DNA of 64,000 bases from Sphingomonas sanguinis NBRC 13937 (GTDB lineage Bacteria > Pseudomonadota > Alphaproteobacteria > Sphingomonadales > Sphingomonadaceae), in assembly GCF_001591005.1 (NCBI RefSeq), contig NZ_BCTY01000005.1:62001-126000 (forward strand), written 5' to 3'. Below the pieces are notes generated by a model. The model was not told the DNA's origin. It searched no databases and saw only the letters and a list, made by a program, of their open reading frames with translations. The translations under genes were made by a program, and so were the position numbers. Below, piece after piece: positions 10,001-17,448 of this stretch. Positions within the stretch are counted from its first letter, which is position 1, and the number at the start of each line of letters is the position of its first letter.

Positions 10001-10121
10001 CATGGCGGCGGAAGCGGCGAATATGGACGCCGCGCTGTTGACCAAGCCCTATACGGCGACCCAACTGGTCGCTGCGATCCAGGGCCGGTTGGCGGTTATG
10101 GAGCAGACGACCCGGTCTTGA
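7002..10121 (+). CDS. Hybrid histidine kinase with PAS domains and two receivers
   Basis: A 1039-aa cytoplasmic sensor kinase with no obvious membrane segment. Order: an N-terminal ~40-residue stretch that resembles a ParD/CopG ribbon-helix-helix (LSLPPQLDRYVAQAVEAG); PAS-like domains at about 60-210, 215-335 and 345-460; a coiled coil at about 465-510; HisKA with GGVAHDFNNLLQ (His528); HATPase_c with NLAINARDAMD and GKGSGLGLSMVYG; then two REC domains with phospho-acceptors near Asp818 (FTDVVMPG) and Asp968 (VTDLNLPG). The HDFNN box and C-terminal receivers are typical of alphaproteobacterial hybrid kinases. An ATG at 7014 is an equally possible start. No partner regulator lies next to it. 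Confidence 0.9.
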   Translation: MRQTMNTPLSRMLSLPPQLDRYVAQAVEAGEFADEQALLIAAIERMRTDSSFGDPATWLVGGGECGQLLRDRDWADSPLGPIGRWPGVLCTTVANIVHSPIAKVLMWGPDHVMLYNDAYRSVAGPRHPAAFGGLVEQVWPEIWDWNRDILERGFRGEDIAFRDQKLIVTRAGVEEEVVFDLYYTPVYLERGDVGGVMCTVVENTGRVAAERRLAESEAELRIITDSLPVLVAFVDREERYRFANDYYREFLGVDPEGMLGQRIGDILTDDDYSERKPLIDRALAGETVVADVHLHHRDGSRRRAETRYIPRRGDDGMVMGFHILVFDVDERMRHSEAIERSNRRFRAAMDAVHGVLWTNSADGRMIGEQPGWAAITGQSLEEYQGFGWANAVHPDDAAASVVAWNEAVATKGMFIHEHRVRRHDGEWRTYAIRGLPIIGADGELIEWVGVHTDITEQRAAEQALRDQASILARQVHHRERAEAQLRQLNETLESRVIEEIAERRQAEMKLAQAQKMETIGKLTGGVAHDFNNLLQVVSGNLQLLGKDVAGNDRAEQRVANAMAGVSRGSKLAAQLLAFGRRQALEPKVVNVTRFVQGMDDMLRRAIGEGVEIETIVGGGLWNTFIDPAQIENALLNLAINARDAMDGQGKLTIELGNAHLDDDYARTHDEVTPGQYVMLAVSDTGSGMSDEIIHKVFEPFFSTKSEGKGSGLGLSMVYGFVKQSGGHVKIYSEVGHGTTIKLYLPRAMEAEDIEVAVDTGPITGGTETVLVVEDDAEVRATVVELLSDLGYRVLKAVDAQSALNVIESGIPIDMLFTDVVMPGTLKSPELARKARERLPDIAVLFTSGYTENSIVHGGRLDRGVELLSKPYTREALARKFRHVLANQRQRRMATNEAPAPRSEPPVEEARPQPLHDGRTILLVEDDDLIRMNTAETLQDAGFVVVHAVTAEEAMTALQTAQIDVLVTDLNLPGESGVELAGRARQLRPTLSIVFATGDGGMAAEAANMDAALLTKPYTATQLVAAIQGRLAVMEQTTRS

Positions 10122-10210
10122 GCCGGGCCGCCTACCCCTTTCCGGTCGGACTCATGCCGGAGGGGGGCGGCAGGGGAGTCCTTGCGAAACGCGTGAAACT
10201 TTGAAGCGGG

Positions 10211-10315
10211 TTAGCGGGCCTTCCAGCCCTCGATGGCGGCGAAGGTGATGATCACCGCCAGCACGAGCAGGGCACCCTGCAATTCCAGTGCGGTCAAATC
10301 GAACTCCATCGTCAT
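10211..10315 (-). CDS. 34-aa single-span membrane peptide, unknown
   Basis: A short ORF (34 codons plus TAA) preceded by a strong GGGAGG Shine-Dalgarno about 5 bases from the ATG at 10315. The peptide starts MTMEFDLTALELQG and continues with a hydrophobic segment (ALLVLAVIITFAAIEGW), then a positively charged end (KAR), so it would sit in the inner membrane as one helix. It lies downstream of the histidine kinase gene (stop at 10494) on the same strand, with a 178-bp gap. It resembles no small protein I can name; it is not convincingly KdpF. The rest of 10122-10493 shows no other gene. Confidence 0.55.
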   Translation of the reverse strand: MTMEFDLTALELQGALLVLAVIITFAAIEGWKAR

Positions 10316-10493
10316 CGGTTACCTCCCGAATGATTGGCCAGACGCTCTGTTCGCCCGCTATCGCGAATGGTTCACGGGCAAACATGAAAACGGTGAGGCG
10401 GCTCCGTTCCCCGAGGGGGTGGGGCTCGAAGCCAACCTCTAGGAACTGTAATACGCATCGAGTTTTGCTGTCGTGCAGCGAAACCGTGACAAA

Positions 10494-11819
10494 TCATGTC
10501 CGGCAGTGCGGAAGACGAATTTCCGCGCAGAGACCACCTTCGGGACGGTTGGCCAGCGTCAATGCCCCGCCCTCCGCCGCGACGACCCGCGCAACGATCG
10601 ACAGGCCCAGGCCGAAACCCACCGTGTCCCGCCGCCGTGCGGTATCGAGCCGGACGAACGGCTCCAGCACCAATTCCAGCGACTCCTCCGGGATGCCCGG
10701 CCCATTATCCTCGACGCGGATGCGCACATCGTCACCGGGCTCGGCGCGCAGGGTGATGGTGGCGTGATCGCCGTAATGGAGCGCATTCTCGACCAGGTTG
10801 GTCAGTGCGCGCTTCACCCCGAACCGGCGCAATCGGCAGTCGAAGTGATCCGGTCCGACATAGCGGACGTCACGGCCATGGTCGGCCGCATCATCGGCCA
10901 GATTGGCGCAGAGGATGGCGAGGTCGGTCAGCTCGGGCTGTTCGGCATCGCCCTCACCGCCGAGAAAAGCGAGCAGCGAGGCGACCATCGCCTCCATCTC
11001 CTCGATATCGGTGCCGATCGCCTCGCGCACTTCATCGTCATGGATCGCATCGGCACGCAGGCGCAACCGGGCGAGCGGGGTGCGAAGGTCGTGACCTACC
11101 GCTGCCAGCGCGCGGGTGCGCTCGTCGATCAACCGGCCGATACGTGCCTGCATCCGGTTGAAGGCGCGGGTCACATGGCGCACCTCGCCGGGACCTCGCT
11201 CCGGCACGATCAGCGGGGCGTGGCCGCCCTGCCCCCGGCCCAGCTTGTCCGCCGCCCGCGCGAGCATCCGCAGCGGCTGAAGCGTCCGCCCGATCAAGGC
11301 ACCGCTCAGGAGCATCAGCGCGATGGCCGGGATCAGCGCCAGCAATACCCGCCCCAGTGCCAAGTCGAGCGTGCGCACCCCCTCCCTCATGCGAAAGCTC
11401 AGCAAGGTGCCGTCGTCGAGGCGCAGGTCGCCCGACACCACCGAGGTGCGGCCGGGCGAAGTCAGCCGCAGGTGAATGTCGGTCGCCGCCAAGGTCGGTT
11501 CCCAGTCGACGATCTGGCGCTGCATGCTGTCCATCGCGGGCGCGATGGTGGGGCGCGGCGGCGCGGCGGGCGACCAGCTGACGATGTACCGATCGGTGGT
11601 CAGTTCCTCGGCCACTTCGGGACGTTCGATCGGTGGCCGCTCATTCAGGACGCGGCGCGCGACGATCAGATGTTCGGCCAAGCGGCGCGCTTCGTCGTCG
11701 CGGACCGAAACATGGCTGGCCCGCTCGTAGAGATAGGTAGAGATGGCGAACTCGATCGTCACCGCCAGCAGCAGGATCGCGACGATCCGGCCGAGCAGGC
11801 CGACCGAAGGGCGGATCAC
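10494..11819 (-). CDS. Sensor histidine kinase, EnvZ-like
   Basis: A 441-aa inner-membrane kinase: membrane helix at about 9-27, periplasmic sensor of about 130 residues, second helix near 160-178, HAMP domain (RTLQPLRMLARAADKLGRG), HisKA with AVGHDLRTPLARL (His243), and HATPase_c with NLVENALHYG, VEDNGPGIP and GFGLGLSIV. The HisKA signature GHDLRTPL is of the EnvZ/OmpR type. Its first codons overlap the end of the upstream response regulator gene (ATGA around 11816-11819), so the two are translationally coupled and form a cognate pair. The signal is unknown. Downstream on the same strand lies the 34-aa membrane peptide. Confidence 0.92.
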   Translation of the reverse strand: MIRPSVGLLGRIVAILLLAVTIEFAISTYLYERASHVSVRDDEARRLAEHLIVARRVLNERPPIERPEVAEELTTDRYIVSWSPAAPPRPTIAPAMDSMQRQIVDWEPTLAATDIHLRLTSPGRTSVVSGDLRLDDGTLLSFRMREGVRTLDLALGRVLLALIPAIALMLLSGALIGRTLQPLRMLARAADKLGRGQGGHAPLIVPERGPGEVRHVTRAFNRMQARIGRLIDERTRALAAVGHDLRTPLARLRLRADAIHDDEVREAIGTDIEEMEAMVASLLAFLGGEGDAEQPELTDLAILCANLADDAADHGRDVRYVGPDHFDCRLRRFGVKRALTNLVENALHYGDHATITLRAEPGDDVRIRVEDNGPGIPEESLELVLEPFVRLDTARRRDTVGFGLGLSIVARVVAAEGGALTLANRPEGGLCAEIRLPHCRT

Positions 11820-12526
11820 CGCCGCTCCACCGGCACGTTCAACATATACCCCACACCGCGCACCGTGACGATCGGCGCCGCGCCCCCCGCCCCCGACAGC
11901 TTGCGACGAAGACGGCTGACCAGCACGTCGATGCTGCGGTCCGAACTGTCACCGATCCGCGCGCGCGACAGTTCGATCAGTCGTTCGCGCGCGACGACGC
12001 GCTGGGCATTGTCGAGAAAGGCGACGAGCAGATCGAACTCGGCCCCCGTCAGTTCTACCTGCGCGCCCGAGGGCGACATCAGCTCGCGGCGCGGCAGGTT
12101 CGCGGTCCAGCCGTCAAAGCCCAATATGCCCGCCTCGCGCTCGCCCGGTGTATTCTCCAGCCCGCCGCGACGCAGCACGGCGCGGATGCGCGCCACCAGT
12201 TCACGCGTGCCGAACGGCTTGGCGAGATAATCGTCCGCGCCCAGTTCCAGCCCGACCACCCGGTCGACCTCGCTGCCCTTGGCGCTGATGAAGATGATCG
12301 GGACCGCGCTCTTCTGGCGGACCTGGCGGCACAGGTCGATACCACTGGTGCCCGGCAGCATGATGTCCAGCAGGATCAGGTCGATCTGTCCGACGTCCAG
12401 CGCCTGCCACATCTCGGGTGCGGCATTGGCCAGCTTCACGGCAAAGCCGTTCTCCTGCAAGGCGCGGGCGGTCAGGGTCCGAAGGGCGGGATCGTCCTCG
12501 ACGATCAGGATAGTGGGCGGCGTCAC
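11816..12526 (-). CDS. OmpR-family response regulator
   Basis: A 236-aa two-domain regulator. The receiver has the acidic pocket VEDD, phospho-acceptor Asp in LILLDIMLPG (about residue 54), the ISAKG Thr/Ser site and conserved Lys in DDYLAKPFG. The C-terminal winged helix contains ELTGAEFDLLVAFL, RIGDSSDRSIDVLVSRLRRKL and the final VRGVGYML wing. It is the partner of the EnvZ-like kinase encoded immediately downstream with a 4-base overlap. Start at 12526 begins directly with the beta-1 strand. The regulon cannot be told from the sequence; neighbouring genes do not point to a specific stress. Confidence 0.93.
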   Translation of the reverse strand: MTPPTILIVEDDPALRTLTARALQENGFAVKLANAAPEMWQALDVGQIDLILLDIMLPGTSGIDLCRQVRQKSAVPIIFISAKGSEVDRVVGLELGADDYLAKPFGTRELVARIRAVLRRGGLENTPGEREAGILGFDGWTANLPRRELMSPSGAQVELTGAEFDLLVAFLDNAQRVVARERLIELSRARIGDSSDRSIDVLVSRLRRKLSGAGGAAPIVTVRGVGYMLNVPVERR

Positions 12527-12535
12527 CCTGCTTGG

Positions 12536-13105
12536 CTAGGCAGGTGCGACGCCATCGTCAACGGCCGGTCCGGGCCGATCCTCGCCGAGTGGCTGCAAAT
12601 CTGCGGCATATTGGGCTGCACGCGAGGCATAGCCGGTGGCCGATTCGCGCAACCGCGCGATCTCGCCGGGCTCCAGCGTTCGTACCGCGCGGGCAGGCGC
12701 ACCGACGATCAGGCTGCCGGGTGCAAAGACCTTACCCTCGGTGACGAGCGCGCCCGCCCCGACCAGCGAGCCTGCGCCGATCACCGCGTCGTTCAGCACC
12801 GTCGCGCCCATGCCGATCAGGCAGCCATCCTCGATCGTACAGCCGTGCAGGACGGCGCGGTGCCCGACCGTGCAATCCGACCCGATGGTCAGCGGGCTGC
12901 CGGGGTCGGAGTGCAGCACGGCACCGTCCTGCACATTGCTCCGCGCGCCGACCCGGATGACACCGTTATCGGCGCGCAGCACCGCCCCGAACCACAGGCT
13001 CACCTTTTCGGCGAGGATCGCCTGTCCAATCACATCGGCCGAGGGCGCGATCCAGGCGGTGTCGTGAACATCGGGGCGGCGGTCGTCCAGCGCATATAGC
13101 GGCAC
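12536..13105 (-). CDS. Gamma-class carbonic anhydrase family protein
   Basis: A 189-aa left-handed beta-helix protein with hexapeptide repeats from about residue 20 to 155 (for example VSLWFGAVLRADNG, IGSDCTVGHRAVLHGC, IEDGCLIGMGATVLND). The zinc-site histidines of the YrdA/CaiE-like family are present in GAVLHSD and VGHRAVLHG. It forms trimers in known relatives; catalytic carbonic anhydrase activity is not assured for this subfamily. The start is GTG at 13105, sharing one base with the TAG stop of the malate synthase gene, so it is co-translated with glcB. The pairing may be accidental. Confidence 0.88.
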   Translation of the reverse strand: MPLYALDDRRPDVHDTAWIAPSADVIGQAILAEKVSLWFGAVLRADNGVIRVGARSNVQDGAVLHSDPGSPLTIGSDCTVGHRAVLHGCTIEDGCLIGMGATVLNDAVIGAGSLVGAGALVTEGKVFAPGSLIVGAPARAVRTLEPGEIARLRESATGYASRAAQYAADLQPLGEDRPGPAVDDGVAPA

Positions 13106-15180
13106 TATGCCATCTCCTTCTGATCCAGGGGCTGCTTGGCGGCCTGGCGATAGCGGTGAAGCAGCGGCTCGGTATAGCCATTGGGCTGGCTGATGCCCTG
13201 AAAGATCAGCGCGCGGGCCGCCTGGAAGGCCAGACCGTCCGGATTTTCAGAAAGCGACCGATAGGCGGGGTCACCCTGGTTCTGTGCGTCGACCTTCGCC
13301 GCCATGCGCGCCAGCGCCGCCTCGACCTGAACGGCGGTGACGACGCCGTGGTGCAGCCAGTTCGCGATATGCTGGGACGAGATGCGCAGCGTGGCGCGGT
13401 CCTCCATCAGGCCGATATCGTGCAGGTCGGGCACCTTGGAACAGCCGACACCCTGGTCGATCCAGCGCACGACATAGCCCAGCAGCCCTTGCGCATTATT
13501 GTCCAGTTCGGCCGTGATCTCCTCTGCCGACCAGTCGGGCGCGGTGGCGACCGGCGGGGTGAGCAGCCGTTCCAGCGCCGCGATCGGTTCGACCGTCCGG
13601 GCCTGCTGGCGGTCGGCGACATCGGTCCGGTGATAATGGGTCGCGTGCAACGTGGCGGCGGTCGGCGACGGCACCCAGGCGGTCGTCGCGCCCGATTGCG
13701 GATGCGCGCCCTTCTGCGCCAACATGTCGGCCATACGGTCGGGGGCCGCCCACATGCCCTTGCCGATCTGGGCCCGTCCCGCAAAGCCGCAGGCCAAGCC
13801 GATCTGGACATTGCGGTCCTCATAGGCGGCGATCCAGTCGCATTCCTTCATCGCCGCCTTGCGCACCATCGGCCCCGCCTGCATCGCGGTGTGAATTTCG
13901 TCACCGGTGCGGTCGAGAAAGCCAGTGTTGATGAAGACGATCCGGTCCTTCACCGCGTGGATGCACGCGGCCAGATTGGCGGACGTCCGGCGCTCCTCGT
14001 CCATCACCCCGATCTTGATCCGATGCCGGTCGAGGCCCAGCATATCCTCGACCGCATCGAACAGCCGATCGGCGAAGCCCGCCTCCTCCGGCCCGTGCAT
14101 CTTGGGCTTAACGATGTAGATGGAGCGGCCTTGGCGCATCGCGATGAGGCTGGTCACGATGGCGTCGAGAATGCCCTCGGGCGCTTCCGATCCATCGGGC
14201 AGCAGGATGGCGGGCGTCGTCATCAGATGGCCGACATTGCGGACGAACAACAGGCTGCGCCCCGGCAGGCTGAACATGCGGCCGTCCGGCGCAATATAGG
14301 CGCGGTCGTCGGCCAGCCGTCGGGTCGTCGTCCGTCCGCCCTTCTCGACCTCTGCGGTGAGCGTGCCGTCGATCAGGCCCAGCCAGTTGGCATAGCCCGC
14401 AACCTTGTCCTCTGCATCGACCGCCGCGACCGAGTCCTCTAGATCGCATATAGTGGTCAGCGCGGATTCCAGGACGATATCGGCGATACCCGCCGGGTCA
14501 GTCCGGCCGATGGGATGGGTTGGATCGACCACGATCTCGATATGCAGGCCGTGATTGCGAAACAGCCAACCGCGTTCGCTGCGCCCCCGAAACTGGTCGG
14601 GGTCACGCAGGGTTTTGACGGCCTCGGCCAGATCCGTGACGCCCTGCCATCCGCCCTCGACCGGCAGCGCATCGTCCAGAAAGGCGCGGGCCCAGCCGAT
14701 GACCGCCGCGCCGCGCATCGGGTCATAGCCCGTCTCGGTCGGGATCGGCGCAAGCGCGTCGGTGCCGTATAGCGCGTCGTACAGGCTCCCCCACCGCGCA
14801 TTGGCGGCGTTCAGCAGGAAGCGGGCGTTAAGCATCGGCACGACCAGTTGCGGCCCGGCCAGCTCGGCCACCTCCGCATCGACATCGCGTGGCGCAATGG
14901 TGAAGGGAGCAGGCTCGGGCGCGAGATAGCCGATCTCGGTCAGGAAAGCGCGCTGGCTGGCACCATCGGTCGCTCCCCCCTGGGCGTACCAGTCATCGAT
15001 CCGCCTCTGAAGCGCGTCGCGCCGGGCCAGAAGGGCGGCATTCTCTGGGGCGAAGCGGGCAAGAATGTCCGCCATGCCCGACCAGAAACGATCGGGGTCG
15101 ACGCCGCTGCCCGGCAAAGCGCGATCTTCCAGAAAAGCGACCAGCGCGGGCGCGATCGAAAGGCCGTGGCGTTGCATCAT
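13105..15180 (-). CDS. glcB: Malate synthase G
   Basis: Condenses acetyl-CoA with glyoxylate to malate in the glyoxylate bypass. The 691-aa chain matches the large monomeric G isoform (usually about 720 aa). It shows [15 protein letters not shown] ([18 protein letters not shown]), the metal/substrate segment [45 protein letters not shown] and the C-terminal [27 protein letters not shown] with the catalytic Asp. No isocitrate lyase gene is in the window. It is divergent from a LysR gene, with an AATAG-N7-CTATT dyad between them, so control by that regulator is likely. It overlaps the next gene by one base. Confidence 0.95.
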   Translation of the reverse strand: MMQRHGLSIAPALVAFLEDRALPGSGVDPDRFWSGMADILARFAPENAALLARRDALQRRIDDWYAQGGATDGASQRAFLTEIGYLAPEPAPFTIAPRDVDAEVAELAGPQLVVPMLNARFLLNAANARWGSLYDALYGTDALAPIPTETGYDPMRGAAVIGWARAFLDDALPVEGGWQGVTDLAEAVKTLRDPDQFRGRSERGWLFRNHGLHIEIVVDPTHPIGRTDPAGIADIVLESALTTICDLEDSVAAVDAEDKVAGYANWLGLIDGTLTAEVEKGGRTTTRRLADDRAYIAPDGRMFSLPGRSLLFVRNVGHLMTTPAILLPDGSEAPEGILDAIVTSLIAMRQGRSIYIVKPKMHGPEEAGFADRLFDAVEDMLGLDRHRIKIGVMDEERRTSANLAACIHAVKDRIVFINTGFLDRTGDEIHTAMQAGPMVRKAAMKECDWIAAYEDRNVQIGLACGFAGRAQIGKGMWAAPDRMADMLAQKGAHPQSGATTAWVPSPTAATLHATHYHRTDVADRQQARTVEPIAALERLLTPPVATAPDWSAEEITAELDNNAQGLLGYVVRWIDQGVGCSKVPDLHDIGLMEDRATLRISSQHIANWLHHGVVTAVQVEAALARMAAKVDAQNQGDPAYRSLSENPDGLAFQAARALIFQGISQPNGYTEPLLHRYRQAAKQPLDQKEMA

Positions 15181-15210
15181 CGCGTCTCTCCTTCAAACGT
15201 CCGGGCCCAT

Positions 15211-15227
15211 AATAGTGCATCGCTATT
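15211..15227. promoter_or_regulatory. Candidate LysR operator between glcB and lysR
   Basis: Perfect dyad AATAG-N7-CTATT. Its core ATAG-N7-CTAT fits the T-N11-A rule of LysR-type regulator sites. It lies in the 97-bp divergent spacer, 31 bp from the glcB start and about 50 bp before the lysR start, so one regulator could control both genes. Confidence 0.6.
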
Positions 15228-15277
15228 ACGCGTGACAGTAGGCATAATCGAACCGCTGTCGATCGCAGGAGGAACGA

Positions 15278-16150
15278 ATGGACCCCGATATTGCGCTGTT
15301 CGTCGACGTGGTTCGCGAAGGCAGCCTGGCCGCCGCCGCACGAGCATGGCGGCTGTCGCCCGCTATGGTGTCGAAGCGCATGGCACGACTGGAAGCGCGA
15401 CTGGGCGTGCGGCTGCTGCATCGGACCACCCGGCGGCTGTCCCCCACTCCTGCAGGGGCCGCGTTCCATGCCGAGGTCGGGCCGCTGATCGCCGGGCTCC
15501 GCGCCGCCGAAGCGCGCATGGCCCAGACGGCGGCCAAGCCCGCCGGGCCTTTGTCGATCAGCGCCCCGACCTCGTTCGGCCGACTCTGGATCGCGCCCTT
15601 CCTGCCCGCCTTTCTGGGCCGCTATCCCGAGATCAGGCTGAAGGTCGAACTGAGCGACGATTATGTCGACCTGCTGGGCGGAGGTGTCGACCTGGCGATC
15701 CGCATCACCGCCACGCCTCCCACGGGGCTCGGCGCGCGTCGCATGGCCGACAATCGCCGTATCCTGTGCGCCAGCCCGGCCTATCTCGCGCGTGCGGGGA
15801 CGCCCGGAACGATCGCCGCGCTTCGCCAGCACCGCCTGCTCGCGGCGCGCGGCCAGTTTCCCTGGCGGCTGACCGGCGCGACCGTCTCCGGCGACAGCGT
15901 GGTCGAGACCGACAGCAGCGAAATGGTTCGCGAACTGGCGCTGGCAGGCGGCGGCATCGCGCTGCGCTCTCTCTGGGATGTCGCCGATGCGCTGGCCGAC
16001 GGACGGCTGGTGCGGGTGCTGCCCGCTTATGAAGGATCGGTCGCGGTCGGCATCTGGGCCATCTACGCAGCGCTGGGTGCGCCCGCAGCCGTTCCTGCGC
16101 TGCTCGATCACCTGGCCGAGCAATGGCGCGGCGCGTCCTGGCAGACATGA
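15278..16150 (+). CDS. LysR-family transcriptional regulator
   Basis: A 290-aa regulator with an N-terminal winged helix-turn-helix (residues 1-60: ALFVDVVREGSLAAAARAW, LSPAMVSKRMARLEARLGVRLLHRTTRRLSPT) and a substrate-binding domain of the CrgA/DsdC-like type (residues 90-290, GPLSISAPTSFGRLWIAPFLPAFLGRYPEI). It begins 97 bp from the divergent malate synthase gene and a T-N11-A dyad lies between them, so glcB is the obvious candidate target, with glyoxylate or a related C2/C4 acid as possible effector. That link is inference. Length and domain order are normal. Confidence 0.9.
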   Translation: MDPDIALFVDVVREGSLAAAARAWRLSPAMVSKRMARLEARLGVRLLHRTTRRLSPTPAGAAFHAEVGPLIAGLRAAEARMAQTAAKPAGPLSISAPTSFGRLWIAPFLPAFLGRYPEIRLKVELSDDYVDLLGGGVDLAIRITATPPTGLGARRMADNRRILCASPAYLARAGTPGTIAALRQHRLLAARGQFPWRLTGATVSGDSVVETDSSEMVRELALAGGGIALRSLWDVADALADGRLVRVLPAYEGSVAVGIWAIYAALGAPAAVPALLDHLAEQWRGASWQT

Positions 16151-16229
16151 CGGAGCCGTCATTTTCCCGTGCATCGGCGCAACACAGGCTCTAGGCACAG
16201 GCAATAGGGTTCAAGGGAGTGACGCTTCG

Positions 16230-17168
16230 ATGGCAGGTGGTCTGGTCGCATTGCTGGACGACGTGGCGGCAATCGCCAAGCTGGCGGCGGCGTCGCTCGA
16301 CGATGTGGCGGGTGCATCGGCGCGTGCCGGCGCCAAGGCGGCGGGTGTGGTCATCGACGATACGGCGGTGACGCCACGCTATGTCGTCGGACTGGCACCC
16401 CAGCGCGAACTGCCCATCATCGGCAAGATCGCGCTGGGGTCGTTGCGCAACAAGCTGATCTTCCTGCTGCCCGCTGCGCTGCTGCTCAGCGCCTTTGCGC
16501 CCTGGGCGATCACCCCGATCCTGATGGCGGGCGGCGCGTTTCTCTGCTTCGAGGCGAGCGAGAAAATCCTCGAGACGCTGACCGGCGGCCATGAGGAAGC
16601 GTCCGAGGCCGCCCCGGTCGATGCCAAGGTGCTGGAGGACCGGCAGGTCTCGGGCGCGATCCGCACCGACCTGATCCTGTCGGGTGAGATCATGGCGATC
16701 GCTCTGTCGGAACTGCCCGACATGTCGATCGGGACGCAGGCGATCGCTCTCGCGCTGGTCGGCATCGCGATCACCATCGGCGTCTATGGCGTGGTCGCCG
16801 CCATCGTGAAGATGGACGATATTGGCTTGCATCTTGCCCGTCGTGAGGGGCGCGCGGCACAGGCGATCGGTCGGGGCTTGGTAAAGGCCATGCCGCTCGT
16901 CCTGCGCGTGCTGGCGGTGGTCGGCACCGCCGCCATGGTCTGGGTCGGCGGTGGGATCATCGTCCATGGCATGGAGGAATTCGGGCTGACCACCCTGCCC
17001 CATCTGATCCATGACACCGCGCATCATGCGGGCGAGGCGATGGCGGTGGCGGGCGGAGCCGTGGCCTGGATCATCGGCGCCATCGGATCGGCGATCGTCG
17101 GCCTGATCGTCGGCGCAGTCATCGTGGGCGTCCTGCACCTGATCCCCCGGCGCGGCGACAGCCACTGA
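16230..17168 (+). CDS. DUF808 family membrane protein (YedI-like)
   Basis: A 312-aa polytopic membrane protein of the DUF808 family. The N-terminus MAGGLVALLDDVAAIAKLAAASLDD followed by ARAGAKAAGVVIDDTAVTPRYV and RELPIIGKIALGSLRNKL is diagnostic. About seven hydrophobic segments follow, and a short charged end closes the chain (PRRGDSH). The frame is open far upstream, but ATG 16230 has AGGGAG at 16214-16219 and matches the family start. Function is unknown. It follows the LysR gene on the same strand after 79 bp and ends 14 bp before the convergent small gene. Confidence 0.88.
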   Translation: MAGGLVALLDDVAAIAKLAAASLDDVAGASARAGAKAAGVVIDDTAVTPRYVVGLAPQRELPIIGKIALGSLRNKLIFLLPAALLLSAFAPWAITPILMAGGAFLCFEASEKILETLTGGHEEASEAAPVDAKVLEDRQVSGAIRTDLILSGEIMAIALSELPDMSIGTQAIALALVGIAITIGVYGVVAAIVKMDDIGLHLARREGRAAQAIGRGLVKAMPLVLRVLAVVGTAAMVWVGGGIIVHGMEEFGLTTLPHLIHDTAHHAGEAMAVAGGAVAWIIGAIGSAIVGLIVGAVIVGVLHLIPRRGDSH

Positions 17169-17182
17169 GCAAAGGGCGGACG

Positions 17183-17404
17183 TCAGCCGCCCCGGACGCC
17201 CTCCACCTCCATCAGGCCGGGCGCCAGCAAATGCCCGGTCACGGTCACCGACTTGCCGACATGATCGACCGGCACCCGCATCAGCCGCAGTTCGACCAGC
17301 GTGCCGTCAGCGCCTTGGAGAAGAAACGCTCCCTGCTGCCGCACCAAGCGGCCGGAGCGGGAAATCGGTGACCGGGCGACGTCAGGGGAAGCAGACTCTG
17401 TCAT
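17183..17404 (-). CDS. Small beta-rich protein, possibly DUF5818-like
   Basis: A 73-aa ORF read from ATG 17404. The core GRLVRQQGAFLLQGADGTLVELRL ... VDHVGKSVTVTGHLLAPGLMEVEGVR has the alternation of a small OB-like barrel and resembles the short DUF5818 proteins of sphingomonads; this is recognition from memory and weak. No signal peptide or metal site is visible. It lies 44 bp downstream of the diguanylate cyclase gene on the same strand and could be the end of that transcript. The reading frame stays open upstream into the cyclase gene, so the start is uncertain; no clear ribosome-binding site was found. Confidence 0.5.
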   Translation of the reverse strand: MTESASPDVARSPISRSGRLVRQQGAFLLQGADGTLVELRLMRVPVDHVGKSVTVTGHLLAPGLMEVEGVRGG

Positions 17405-17448
17405 GGAACAGGCCAACCCTGCGCCCCTTCGACGGTTCCGCGCAAGAC

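Noticed and set aside
10442..10465. GGAAC followed by GTTTT as an EcfG-type promoter
   Set aside because: Spacing is 15, not 16-17, there is no CGTT, and no gene starts downstream on that strand.
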